From contig CP136066.1 of NCBI GenBank assembly GCA_032622095.1, forward strand, positions 105,299,319 to 105,363,318: a DNA stretch of 64,000 nt. Reading direction: 5' to 3'. The DNA is from Siphonodentalium dalli (taxonomy: Eukaryota > Mollusca > Scaphopoda > Gadilida > Siphonodentaliidae). Below the pieces are notes generated by a model, which saw only the letters and a program-made list of their open reading frames with translations, did not search any database and was not told the DNA's origin. Positions 21,555 through 33,686 of the stretch are shown one piece after another; the stretch's first letter is position 1, and each line of letters begins with the position of its first letter. The translations under genes were made by a program, and so were the position numbers.

Positions 21555-23370
21555 GACCAGGAAATTGCCGAGACCACTGGCCAAAATTTTACTACCCCTA
21601 AAAATCCTAGGAAACACATAGCGGCATGTGTATATATATAAACTTGAGTTTATAATGGCTGATGTTCTAAACTACTATGGTTTACTGACAGTAGTGTTGA
21701 ATATAATTTGTTCAAATCAATAGCATTACATAATCGAGATATGATCAGAATGGTGGGTGATAAGAAAGGGTGTAGTATATGAAATATTTTGTATCAAGAC
21801 AACAAAGATAAAAGTTCAAAGTTTCCCAAAGAAAATATTGCAGTCAGGTACTTCTGTACAGCATGGCATAGCTATAAAAGCTGCCTTCCCTCTGATCCAG
21901 TGTAAAGAATATTTATTATGTTTCCTTGCTTGTGCATGGGAGGCCCTTGCTCCTGATCCAACCCTAATCTCCTGTGGCGAGACTCTGTTTAATATCTGTT
22001 CAGAAGGGGACCGTCTTCATCAATTAGAGTGCGAAAAATATTACAAACTCAAGATGTGAGAACAAATTTATGACAAAAAGGGTCAGTTAATTAGAGTCCA
22101 GCATACGATTTCCTTGACAGGAATAAGTACTAGGTATATTGTATCAATAGTACAAAAAGAAGGGAAAAAGTAACAAAAAACAATTTCAGACCATAGATAC
22201 TTCCCAGAAGATGAGGCCTAAGCAGAATGAGGTCACCAGAGGGTGAATCTGGTGAATCTAGTCCACTGTGCGGGATATTGTCATTATATTCACCGTCTAA
22301 ATTCATCCAGGCTTGGTATCAAACTCATATCACTGTGTTGACAGCTTGACATGCCAAACACACCACCGAGCTCAAATAAAAGGATGCAAGATATCAGCCC
22401 TGTTAATAAGTGTTGGCTATCAGCTGAGCCGAGGCAAATGCTTAGGCGAAAAGAAATTTCATAGGCTATTTTTTAGCCTGAGGCAAATTTCAGAGCCTGA
22501 GGCAAATTTCAGAGCCTGCCTTTGTTTTTGTGCAAAATTGAAACAAATTGCTGCAGACAGACATCAGACATTGCCTTAATCTCGCACTGTGGAAGTCTGC
22601 AGATAGCAAAAATTCATTTAGTCCAGTCAATATAGTGATTCAACCTCACACTAATTGCAACAGAATTTCTGTCAGCGCTATAATGTATAGAAACGTTCAC
22701 CAAACAACATATAAAAAGTCCCTCATTGCAAACATGTGATTTCCGATGACTAAAATTTTCTAAATTTCTAGTGAAAATTGTGCACAAATCGGCTCCAGGC
22801 GATTAGGTAAAAGAACATAAGAATTACATATGTTTTGATAAAAGCATGAAATTTTGTATATAGATACCCGACACCTAACTGATCATTTTAAGAGTGGGAG
22901 ACAACAGTATAAGACCCCCTTAGCAACGGTTGCTATGCATCTGTTTCCTCCTTAGCAATGGATAGCTATAATGGGAAATCCCTATTCCACGGCCATGAAA
23001 CAGAATAAAACAGGTTCGAGAAGGTTCTTGTATGTCTAATTCATTACAATGAAGCAATTTGAGGAAATAATTCATGTTTAAAGAATGTTTAACGAATGCT
23101 TGACAATATTAGAATTATAACATTACCATAGAAATGGGGTTCCATGATAGGGTTATACAAATCTTTTAACATACATATGTATACTAACTTCATATTTTAA
23201 ACACAGCGGAAATGTGTTATTATTTTTGCTTTATCGACTGTGAAACATGTCTATGACTTTAAATATTGTCAACACCACATACCCATTGAACAAAAAGTTA
23301 ATAACACATAAAGAGCGTTTTGTGATTATCTATCACAATGAGATGCTTCTATTGCTGCTGGGTCGAGGTA
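21555..23370. other. Intron with minor repeats
   Basis: A short tandem 'gcctgaggcaaatttcagag' lies at about 22478..22520. 'gcctaagcagaatgaggtca' near 22213 belongs to a repeat also seen near 27700 and inside 49200..49320. No supportable gene. Confidence 0.35.
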
Positions 23371-23399
23371 GCACGTAATGAGTGCCCAGTCAATCGATC

Positions 23400-24495
23400 C
23401 AGCATGTGTATCAGATCATACAGTGTCCTATGACAAACAGCAGGTGTTTCAGTTTCCAAACTACGCAACTATAACTTCTAAATCTATCCAACTAGTATCC
23501 CAAACCACCAAAGCGTGTCCCATCCATCAACTGAGATCACATACCATCGAATGGTGTCCCAAAACTCCATACCAAGAGCCCCAACTCAACCAAATGAGTG
23601 CCCCAAACCAACCATGAATGTCTAAAACCATCTGATTAGAAACTCAAACTTATACGTTGTACTCCAAAGCATCGAATGAGTGTCACAGGCAATCTACCAA
23701 ATCATCTCAACCACCCATGTTTACCAAACCACGGGACAATCATTGGATGGTTTGGGGAACTCATTTGAGTGACAGTCCGATGATCATTTGGGATACTTGA
23801 TGGATAGCTGTGTACACTACTGTGGTTAAAGACACTCATTTGATGGTTTTAGAGACCCAACAAATGGTTTCAGACATTAATTGGTGGTCTTAGATACTCC
23901 AAATGAACTGAAACACCAGCTGTGTGGTTTGGGGCACTCTTTGTGATGATTTGGGTAGCTTGTGACACTACTTGGGTCATTTTGGGAAACTCAAATGGAG
24001 GCTTGGGACACATGGGTTGGTTTAGGACTCTTGGTCGATGGCCTGGGACATTGATTTGATGGTCTGGGTGTATGGAACACCCATTGGGTGGTTGGAGACA
24101 CTACCTGCTTGGTTTGGAGCACTAGATGGAAAGTGTGGTACACTCATGTGGTTTCAGAGACCATTTAGACTGTTTGGGACACTACATGTGTGATATGATA
24201 TGTGACACACTTTGTGTGGTTTGGGCCATTTAATTGATGGTTTGGGACAGTTATATGGTGGTTTGTGTCAATCGTTGACTGTTTTTTTGGATACGATGTG
24301 TGTGGTTGGTGACACCCATTGTGTGGTTTGGGGTATACACCGGGTGGCATGGAACACTTATTGCGTGGATACAACACCCTTTGGGTTGTTGTGGACACTA
24401 CATGTGTGTTTTTGGGAAACCCAAAGCGTGGTTTGTGCAATCATGGTATGGTTTGGGACACCATTCAGGGTGGATCATTTGGAACATATGTTGGG
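23400..24495. repeat. Degenerate ~30-bp minisatellite that flips orientation
   Basis: Left of about 23735 the unit reads 'ccaaacca.c.aatg.gtgtcc'. Right of it the unit reads as the complement, 'ggtttgggacactcat'. The array is interrupted by a hAT element at 24496 and resumes at 25346. Units are too diverged to count exactly. The frames inside are repeat-encoded. Confidence 0.75.
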
Positions 24496-25345
24496 TAGGG
24501 CTGCAACGATGATACGCCCACCTCACGATTCGATACGTATCACGATTTTTTGCAACAATACGATACGTATCGCGATACATTCCAGACTGAAAGTTGGACC
24601 AGTTTACAACTTTTGATCATTCTGTTGCATTATAATAAATAGCCATTATGTGTACTATTATTCATCCATGTACTGGAATTATGACCACACTTGATGTTAT
24701 ACCATCTCGGCACCCTGTAGGCTGTACAGTTATTTGGCAATAAAAAATTGCTGAGGCTGAAGGGATCACTCTCACCAAAAAAAGTGCTGAAGGGTGCACA
24801 TGTTTTGAGATATCCTTCTGAGTAACCTTTAGTTTTTGCGTACGTCATGATTTCTGTAAGAGGATAATTCCTAATTTCCTTTATCATTATGTTCCAAATT
24901 CCAATGAAAATTAAAATTAACTGAAAACAAACTGCTTTAGGGCATCAGACTTTCAACTTGAACGCACGAAACCCAAAGTGCTTCCACACCGGTGATTTAA
25001 ACTTCGCCAGTGCCCTGACCATTTTTTTCGAGTTATCCTTCCAGGCCCGTCTCCGACCGGCTGAGAACTTTGATCATTTGATACTTCCGACATGTTAATT
25101 TTAATGATTTTAAATGTCAAATATATTCAAAGTACCCTCGCGATAGCGGAAGAACAATTTTGATTGGTTAACAGAAAAGGAAAATACGGAATCATTGTGG
25201 TTACAGTCAATGAAAAGTGTCCTCTCAGAGAGTTTGGGCGACAAAAATGCGCATTGAAAACGCACCGAAATAGTTACGAAACGAACCGCGTATTGCACGT
25301 AAACATCGTGATTCACCGAAACCGCGATGAATCGTTGCAGCCCTA
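24496..25345. mobile_element. hAT-type element inserted in the minisatellite
   Basis: It is bounded by perfect 8-bp duplications ATGTTGGG (24488..24495 and 25346..25353). Terminal inverted repeats are TAGGGCTGCAACGAT and ATCGTTGCAGCCCTA. Sub-terminal 'cgatacgtatc' words occur. At 850 bp it has no transposase. Confidence 0.88.
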
Positions 25346-25530
25346 ATGTTGGGTGGTCTTTTGACACCCTTTGTATGTTTTAGGACACAGATTGGGTGAA
25401 TATGTACAGACATTTTGGGTGGTTTGGCACACTCACTTGATGATATGGACACTTGTGTGGTTTGGAACAGTCAGTGTGCAGATTGCACCTCGTTGGGTGG
25501 TTCGGAACACCACGCGTGTGACCCCCCAAA
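25346..25530. repeat. Continuation of the minisatellite after the hAT insertion
   Basis: 'gggtggtttggcacactca' units continue in the forward orientation. Confidence 0.65.
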
Positions 25531-25571
25531 AAGCTCATGAACTTGGGATGTGACATCAAACATGCTGAATC

Positions 25572-25680
25572 TGATTAGCTTTCCGATAAATGGCAACAAG
25601 CCATATTTTCGACTAAATCTTGAAAAATTACCCATAATTCTGCTGTGGTTAAGGAGTCGATTATTTAGGGCATTACTGTA
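25572..25680. mobile_element. Half copy of the TA-flanked fold-back MITE
   Basis: Only the right arm is present, from 'gctttccgataaatggcaac' to the terminal GGGCATTACTGTA. It ends 50 bp from the exon C stop. Confidence 0.75.
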
Positions 25681-25729
25681 CTGGAATGATGTAAAGAGTC
25701 AGTGCTTGATGGTACTCCCAGGGCTTGAG

Positions 25730-25912
25730 TTAGAAATGCATCTTGATTTGATGAGTCCTCAGATTATCTTTGCGGCTGAAATCTTTCAAACAAATGTCAC
25801 AAGAATATCGTGAAGTGCGATGTTTGTGCATGGTGGCCATATGTCGGTATAAACTAGACTTTTGTGACAACTGCACACCGCACGCAGGACAAGTCAATTT
25901 GGTGGCATGAAT
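25730..25912 (-). CDS. Alternative terminal exon C: two zinc fingers
   Basis: The terminal exon begins right after the acceptor ctctttacag in phase 0 (IHATKLTCP) and ends with a stop after 60 residues. Finger 1 is CPACGVQLSQKSSLYRH followed by four residues and His. Finger 2 is CDICLKDFSRKDNLRTH followed by four residues and His. Both keep the C-x2-C-x12-H-x4-H spacing. This compact pair right after the splice junction is the arrangement seen in lola and mod(mdg4) ends. A half copy of the TA-flanked fold-back MITE lies only 50 bp past the stop codon, so the 3' untranslated region may include it. The frame is open upstream of the acceptor, but that stretch has no finger character and is read as intron. 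Confidence 0.83.
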   Translation of the reverse strand: MHATKLTCPACGVQLSQKSSLYRHMATMHKHRTSRYSCDICLKDFSRKDNLRTHQIKMHF

Positions 25913-26206
25913 CTGTAAAGAGAACGATGGGAGATGTGTCACTGGGAATACCGAGAGATCCAAACACGTGAAAGTCAAGCTGGGTTTTACAATTTACATT
26001 TGGCAAAAATTATTTTCATTTGGCAAACGTTTTGGCAAGGTGGTCTTTCCACAAGAAAGTAGACATCATACAATACGTCAAATTTTAAAGCTCACCCTTG
26101 CCATGTATAATACCTTTTTGCTATTAGAGGAATACCTGAAGATACTGGAATGGGCATAATTGATCCATCAGAGTAATGTTACTGCATAATGTCCCCATAA
26201 AATAAA

Positions 26207-26212
26207 TTTATT
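26207..26212 (-). promoter_or_regulatory. Candidate poly(A) signal AATAAA for exon B
   Basis: AATAAA is present on the minus strand about 340 nt past the exon B stop codon. In AT-rich sequence this hexamer is common by chance, so this is only a candidate cleavage signal. Confidence 0.3.
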
Positions 26213-26550
26213 TTTTCAATCAAAATATACTCTTTTTTTTAGAGTATTTCAACTGAATAAGAATTAGATAAACAAATAGACAACTGTGGATGTGGATATA
26301 CATGTAGTTACCCCATGCTGCCTCATAAGTATGATAAAGATAATTCAAACATTCGCTATAGCACAAATATCAAGATAAAAAGTTGGCACAGATGAAATTT
26401 ACTCTCTAAGGGCCATAACTCTGCAAAATAATTAATGCTCAAAACCAGTTCCTTGTGTATAGCCTCTCCCCACAGTGGTTTTGACTATTGTGACACGGTG
26501 ACAAGAGCACAGGTTTGTATCTACATGTAAGCGCACATGAACTGTATTTT

Positions 26551-27152
26551 TCAAGAATGTAATTGATCTTTTTTAAAACAGGAGAGTCTATGCTTTGCCA
26601 AAGATGAGCGCCACTTGTAAGCTTTCCCACAAAAGCCACACTTGCGTAAGTGCCCCATATGAAGTGCTTGTCGATGCTCACGCAGTGCATTATCTGATCG
26701 GAACACTGTACCGCAATCTTCACACACTACAGTATAATTCTCATGGACGGCTTGACGATGAGAAACTAAACTTTTTTTATATGCAAAAGTTAGATCGCAA
26801 TCTTCACATTGCTGACGAATGACTTGTGAACCATGCGTTGATAAATGAGAAATCAGCTTCCTTTTCTCGATAAACCCTTTTTTGCATAACCCACACTCAT
26901 AGTCCTGGACTCCAAATTGTTTATTTTTCAATTGTAAGGAGTACACTGTATTACTTTTGAATTGCGAACCACGGAGTACACAGAATTCATCCAATTCATT
27001 CGAAGCGGTCTGGTGCATCCTTCTGGTATGCCTTGTTAGACTGTGCTTGTAAGTTGATTTGAAATCACAGGAAGAACATTGGTATATATTGTCATCTGTT
27101 CCCATGGCAATGCCATCTTTTGATTCCTCATCTGAACCCTCATTTGCTGAAT
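26551..27152 (-). CDS. Alternative terminal exon B: five zinc fingers
   Basis: The terminal exon starts after the acceptor atgtttcag with 2 nt completing a codon, then 199 codons and a stop. After an acidic N-terminal stretch (SANEGSDEESKDG) come five C2H2-type fingers. They start at CSSCDFKSTYKHSLTRH, CGLCKKGFIEKRKLISH, CEDCDLTFAYKKSLVSH, CEDCGTVFRSDNALREH and CGFCGKAYKWRSSLAKH. Each has the C-x2-C-x12-H spacing. The last ends H-x3-C, a C2HC variant that often closes lola-type ends. Fingers 1 and 2 are separated by about 35 residues, so they are not one continuous array. Fingers 2 to 5 are closer and probably bind DNA together. This is the terminal exon nearest the linker in the locus and needs the 31-nt microexon for frame. 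A possible poly(A) signal lies about 340 nt downstream. Confidence 0.85.
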
Positions 27153-27496
27153 CTGAAACATGGACATAAAACAGTTAGGTGATGTGGAACACTCCAGTTG
27201 AGGTGATCAAATAGGAATACATACAATCATAAATATACTTATTTTCATAAATTTGATGTCCAAACTGCCAAGAAAAAAAAAAATATATATATTATAGATA
27301 CATCAAACTTTTCTTATTGGAGTAATGATCGCAGTCTGCTTATCGTCGAAAATTAACAAGTAAAATATTTACAATTGGGTTTTCAAAAAGGCTATAATTG
27401 TTGCAGCTGAAATTTCCAGTAATATTAGTTGAATGTTTCTGTTTCTGATGATCGTTTCCATCTTCTATTTATTTATGACAGTGATGTTTTACTCAC

Positions 27497-27527
27497 CTAT
27501 ATTTTGGGTTTCTTCTTCGTCGCAAGG
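27497..27527 (-). CDS. 31-nt phase-adapting microexon
   Basis: This short exon sits between the acceptor tcgttttcag and a near-perfect donor, ATAG|GTGAGT. It starts in phase 0, so it can follow the linker exon. It encodes PCDEEETQNI and ends with one extra G. The next exon (26551..27152) begins with two bases that complete a GAT codon. Without this microexon the linker (phase 0) could not be joined in frame to the five-finger exon. The residues are acidic and continue the acidic stretch SANEGSDEESKDG of the next exon. All the other terminal exons need phase 0, so this microexon can serve only the five-finger form. It is too short for ordinary gene finders. Site strength and double phase match support it; no transcript was seen. 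Confidence 0.75.
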
Positions 27528-29639
27528 CTGAAAACGAATCGAAAAAAGTAAATTTGGTTCACACACTATTATGAGAATTCTGCCGAACATCCAGAAGATC
27601 CAGCTGCGATGATTGAAAGATGTCCTATACATATTCATTAGTGAATTACAGATGCTGGCACGGCAGCAGGCCCCAAAATATGGTGCTGGACATTTGCAGA
27701 ATGAGGTCCATAGAGGGTGAATTTAGTGATGCTACCACACACATTTAGGTTAGCATCAATCAATTCAACCTCATTCTGCTTAGAAATTATCTTTATTTTT
27801 AAATTAACAATTATATTAATTTCTTTAGAAACTTCTTTACAAATTTCTTTTTCTTTTTTAGTTTAGTTTCTCTATATCACCAAATTGGCAAATGACACAA
27901 TGCATAATCGAGGTGCCCAATAGGTGTACATCACCATATTCACCCTATGGGAACTTAAATATGTGTCTAGGTCTCCCGTAGCAGATGAGGCCATGACATG
28001 CAAAATGAGGATGAATTTGATGGCACTATCCATATACAGCCATAGGAATGATTCCGAATAAATGAGAATCAAGTGACGAATTAAAAACCTTTCTTTTCTA
28101 ATTGAATACTCCCATTCAATAATAAAAGTGTACATTGGATTGGTCTATTATTCATCTTGAGGGGATTTCAGAAAAAGTAAGCAGCTGACAGATAATTAAT
28201 ACAAGTACAGAAGGAGTCCTATTTTATAAATTATGGAGGGAAATATTAGGGTATGCGAGTCAATATTTTCAGCAGTGGAAAATTTCATGCCGGATACATC
28301 ATTTGGAAATTTCAGACCAAAAATAGGTTGAAATTTCAAATTTTTCTGATAGTTTTTCTAACCAGTATCTCATGAGAAATTAGTTTTTAGACAAAATCAA
28401 ATATAAATTATTTTCTTACTTTCTGTAAAATTTTCAAACAATAGAGGATATTTTTTATGTTGAATATTTGTACTAGTCGTCTCTCATGAGGCAGATTGAA
28501 CAGCAAGAGAATGTGATTGACCAGTAAAATCTCACACATTATTTGTGTGCATTTCCAACAATCTCCTAGAAGACAAACTGAGAATGAAAATTTAATAATG
28601 CTTGGAGTTAGGAGGCAAATTCCTCTAATCAAAGTAGACCAACTCTTCTCGGTCCACAATTGGTTGGGTTGATGATGTTTTGGACCGAGTCCTGCCCTGT
28701 TGCTCTTCTATAACGGACTTTCACATTGAGCCAGGACATTCAAGTAAACCCCTGAATGTGATTAATCATCTGACATGTCGGCGATTTAATAATCTGTAGT
28801 CAAAATGATAAATCATTTACCTCGATAGAAAAAGGTATCATCCCAACCGATATCCCAAGCTGTTTTGGACCAAGAAGACTTGTGGTCTATCCTAAAAGTT
28901 AACTTTTTTTGTATGAAGTCGAGGAAACAGTAATTCACTAATTCATGGGTTTCAAATCAGATTGGGGAGTTTTCAATACAATGATGATAAAAATAGAAAA
29001 TAATTTCACACTCACCAGCATGATTTTATTTCTGTAAAAATTCTGTTCGATCAGCCGGATAAAAAAAGAAACAAATTTTGCATTATGATTTTCAAAAATT
29101 TACTGTCCATCAAAAAGATAGTTATCTCTTAAGCTTAGTATTCGGACATATATTTTGCAGAAAGCCTGCACAGTGCACACTTATGTCTTCCAAGAAATGT
29201 CAAGTCAATGAGACTAAGATAGAGCCATTATGAATGTGTGCTTACACAGACTACTATTAAAGTAGTACTAACATGCCAATACCTTTGACTATACATGTAT
29301 ATACTAGCAGTAGTAATAGATGTAATCAGCTGTCCACTGGCATTTAAGGTAGCACGCACAGGAAAATTTAGATGGTGTGGTACATGTATATTAACAAGGT
29401 GCCTGGTATATAATTCTATATTATTAATACATTGTTAAAGGAGAGGCCAATCTTTCCTGTGCATTATCTAGATTCTAGGTTATAAAATATTAAGTCAGAC
29501 GCTGGAAACACCTCACAGCAGATACAGCCTGCAGCCTACATGTATACCATACCCAGTATGTATTGATGATTTGATGCTAAATTAACTATTAATAGTGTGC
29601 ATATCCAGAGAACTGGTGTCGCTAAAGACAGCACATGTA
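27528..29639. other. Intron between microexon and linker, first part
   Basis: A fragment of the 'ctcattctgcttag' repeat lies at about 27700..27870. I looked for further minus-strand fingers and found none. Other short frames lack splice support. Confidence 0.35.
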
Positions 29640-29735
29640 CATGTATGCCTAGTTCTGGTTAAAACACAGACTCCACAGCTATGCAGTAGAGAGTCTAGAG
29701 ACTTTGGGGGGATTTCTATTACCACCAGCATAATT
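29640..29735. repeat. Inverted-repeat arm (partner 34153..34250)
   Basis: 'gttaaaacacagactccaca' and 'attaccaccagca' recur in reverse complement near 34153..34250. The pair encloses the nested MITE complex. Confidence 0.55.
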
Positions 29736-29806
29736 ATGTCAGTCTCAACCAATCACAACATCGTCAGGAAAGTGATGTTACCTATAAGGCGATTGTGGGA
29801 ATACCT

Positions 29807-29916
29807 TTAACCCTTTACCCAACAGAACGGCCCTGTATCAATGCATTCTCTTATATATGCGAGTCGACCATAGGTCGCCTCGCATATATAAGAGAATGCA
29901 TTGGCTTAACACATAT
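29807..29916. mobile_element. Left part of a piggyBac-like MITE split by insertion
   Basis: It begins TTAACCCTTTACCCAACAG, contains the first hairpin, and breaks off at 'ttaacacat'. The missing remainder is found at 33363..33653. Confidence 0.75.
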
Positions 29917-29920
29917 TAAA

Positions 29921-32900
29921 ACGAGAGGCCGATCACGATCGGCAGATGTTTAACCCATACCTTGGCGATACCGATTAGCTATAACTGATAATTGGTCAAA
30001 GATATGATCACAGTGATACACATATCAGTACCTAACTTAAAATCAAAAGCTCAAATTATTTGTCTTAAGAAGAGGTTAAGGTAATTGGGGTGGGGAGGAG
30101 TCGTTTTAAATCTCATAACTCTGTCCCTATTCAACCAATGACCTCTCATTGTGAGATCCAATTGTTTAGCCATTAATCAATTTGACAGATAGGACAAACA
30201 ATTATCCAGCCAGCAGGTTCATCTTTACCTTCATACAACCACCCCCTAGAGCTATGTAACATATGTCACCACTCAATTAATAACAGATTTCACTTGGAAT
30301 GACATCTATTAAAGGTATTCGCATGTGCTCTGGATATTGGATGTTCACATGGCAATTTATTGATATCATTATATTACATGCAACTATTTTTTTTTTTTAA
30401 CTCAATAATTTTTTTTATTATTATAAAAGTTTTTAAATATTTTTTATGTTAAATCGAGCGAGGAAATTCAATCTAAACAAATATGAAAAATCAAAATTTT
30501 AAATTTAAAAAAAAGAAAGAAGGGTCATAACTGCTTTAAGATAAATCGGATCGAACTCATATTCACTCGAACTGTATTTTGGGATGAGAAACCTATACAC
30601 AAAATTTGGTTCCGATCAAATAGAAAATGTTAGAGATATCACATTATGCCTAAAGTGTCTAAGAACTGACAGACAGACAGATAGAGACGGACGGACAGAC
30701 GAGTGGTCAATCTGGACATTGACACTATGTGTACCATACTATGGTATAGGTACACATAAACAGTTTATCTCATGCAGAGTACAGGAAAAATACATCAAAC
30801 TGGTGTGCCCCTTTAATATTTCAATTCACATTTGTAAACAATTGAAATCAATGTCGAAAAAGCTTTTGATTAATATATAGATAAAACAAACTAGACCTAC
30901 AGTTCTAAGAGTGTTATGAACAATTATTTTGTTCCCATAGACTGATACAGAGCTCTCGTTTTTTAAAGTTTGAAAACCAAAGTTGTCTTCCCATGCAACC
31001 AACAAAATTCCAATGGTAATGCTTTTAAACAATGAAACCAGATTATGCCTTTAAGGTGAAATTTAAATAACCATGAATATAAAATATAAACATTCCACCT
31101 ATGATATGGCCAGAGATACTTATAGAGTATAAAGTATATCTGATATAGCCAACACAACTCCTAGCAGTTAATTAACTCAATACCAGTACAAGAGAGAGAG
31201 AACTTCATGGCATTGTAACTGGATAGTATCTCTTGTCTCCATAGCATTGTGAAACTGATTTATTAGATATTATCTAGACAGTGCCACCTGAATAGCGATG
31301 AATAAAATAATCAAAGGGCCATAACTCCAGTAAATAGTACCGGATCAAACCCATATTCGAACTCGATCTGTATTTTGAGTTGAGAAACTCACATACAAAA
31401 TTTGGTTCCTATCAGTTGAAAACTTGTTGAATTATCGAAGCATTCATGAATTCTATGTCAAAGGGCCATAACTCCATTAAAAAATATCGAATCAAACCCA
31501 TATTCGAACTCGATATGTATTTTGAGTTGAGCAACTCACATACCAAATTTGGTTATGGTCAGATAATTTCTTTTTGAGTTATGGCAGCATGCATAAATTC
31601 TAAGTTGAAACATAGCAGCTCTATTACAATTACCAACAGGACATTCATTGCCATTTTATATTGGTCTATATATTTATAAAATAGAAACTCATAAAAATTA
31701 TGCAATCTTCATCATAAAAATTTTTTTGGAACATGAACATATTTGGGCATACCTCCCGCAAAAATCTCACGGATTGACATTTTCAAAACTTAACAGGTCT
31801 GGTATAGACCTTGATATTAAATATGATTGATAATGGTTGGATATAAAATATTTTAACACAGAATTATCAGATAACTAAAGGAGAGATATGAGAAGGGTCA
31901 AATTGAAAATATTAGAGTCATAACATTGGATTGCGTACAGTATACATGTACCTATGGTTAATTTTATTCTAAGCTGATCATTGGAAAGATACAATGTCTG
32001 TAACAGCAGAAATATTCAAGAATACCAGAACCATTATTATTATCCTGCAGCCCAAATGCAATAGAGGGAATTTCAAACCAAGATATTTCCTCAAATGATG
32101 AATATTCAATTGGTGGCTTATAGAAATTCTTAGTGAACCTGGCCCAAGGCGAAAGAGATAATTTAAAATCTGCCTATCAGATATCATGTGTCTATGGAAT
32201 AGGTTAATTTTAATCATGAAATACATGCAAGTGAAAAGTGGATCACAATCAACCTGGACATAGAATAGGAGAATGAACATATAATGTGTGGAGAGGGTTA
32301 ATCATTTCCAATGACATCATATGATGGAACTAATGTGTGGATTAATTTTTTTCTCAAGATAAGACAACAGTGTCTCTGTAAACAACAATTCTCTAAACAG
32401 CCATGCTCCAGAACATCCTTCAGATGGACAATGGACTATTTGTATTAATGCCACAAACATGTTTCAACAGGTTGGGTTAAATTACTATTGCACACAAACT
32501 GGAGTAAATTATCATCAATCACTGTCAGCCTCTGGGAGCAGCAGTGGTTTGGCAAAGAGTATCCAGTGTCATTTTCTGATTCCAATAATGCAGAAGATTA
32601 CTGTGTAAAGTTGTTTGTCTTAAATTCTCACAGGGCATATACAATAGGTAGTAAATTACTTGAATTATAAAGGGCCATAACTCTGTTAAAATATACCGGA
32701 TCAAACTCAAATTCGAACCTGATCTGTATTTCGGGGTGAGGACCACATGTACCAATTTTGGTGTAGATCAGATGAAAAATGTTTTGAGTCATAGCAGCTT
32801 GCATGAGTACTAAGTAAACATAAGAGTGAAAAGGGTTAACAAAACGATACCAAAATCGATACAGATAAAGAACGTGCTAACAAAGACCTAGGTAAGAAAT

Positions 32901-33362
32901 ATGAGGCAGATCATAAGCAAATTGTTTGACTTAGATGCATCAGATAGAATTTGTGAGTGGGGTTAATTATTTTCTAAATCGATCAACTGATCGATACCAA
33001 AAACTATACAGGTGAGGGGTGTGTCATCATAAACCTACATTTTAAATATGAACACAATCGGACAAAAAACACTTGGGTTATTGCATCGGATAGCACATGC
33101 CCATGTGTGGATGCAAAGTGTTAATAATTTCTAAACCGATCAACCGATCGATACCAAAAACTATACAGGTGAGGGGTGTGTCATTGTAAACATGCACATA
33201 AAATTTGAACATGATCCGATAAAAGATACTCCAGTAATCGAATCGGATAGCAAATGTCTACGGACAGACGGACGGACGGACAGACGGACAGACGGACGGA
33301 CGAACGACGGATGGTTGATCCGGACGTCAGCATTATGTGTACCATACATGGTATGGGTACAC
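29921..33362. mobile_element. 3.4-kb composite element inserted in a piggyBac-like MITE
   Basis: The left boundary ACGAGAGGCCGATCACGATC is shared exactly with a second copy at 62763. The right boundary is fixed by the resumption of the split MITE. ACACAT occurs at both junctions and may be the target duplication. The interior has 'cataactc' modules (30528, 31310, 31455, 32670), GACGGACAGACG microsatellites, and two hairpins 'tgtgtaccatac..tggtat.ggtacaca' at about 30731 and 33338. No transposase frame was recognised, so the class is unknown. Confidence 0.6.
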
Positions 33363-33653
33363 ATAAAAAATGATAAAATTGTTAAAGAATGGTAAAAAAT
33401 GGTAAAAAGTGTTAAAAAAAGAATTTTTGTAGGCCAATGCATTCTCTTATATATGCGAGGCGACCTATGGTCGACTCGCATATATAAGAGAATGCATTGG
33501 CACAGGGCATAACTGTAACCATCACAATGCGGTCAATGAACCGGTTCCAATGATATCCATATTTGTATGGTGTTATTGAGACAGACTGAAGATATTTTAG
33601 CTGTTGAAGCTTTATTTGGGCGTTTTTGGCCGTTTTGTTGGGTAAAGGGTTAA
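33363..33653. mobile_element. Right part of the split piggyBac-like MITE
   Basis: It continues the family middle ('gataaaattgttaaagaatg') through the second hairpin to ...TGTTGGGTAAAGGGTTAA. Confidence 0.75.
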
Positions 33654-33686
33654 GTGGTAGATTCGTCACATTGCTAAAAATAGCGC

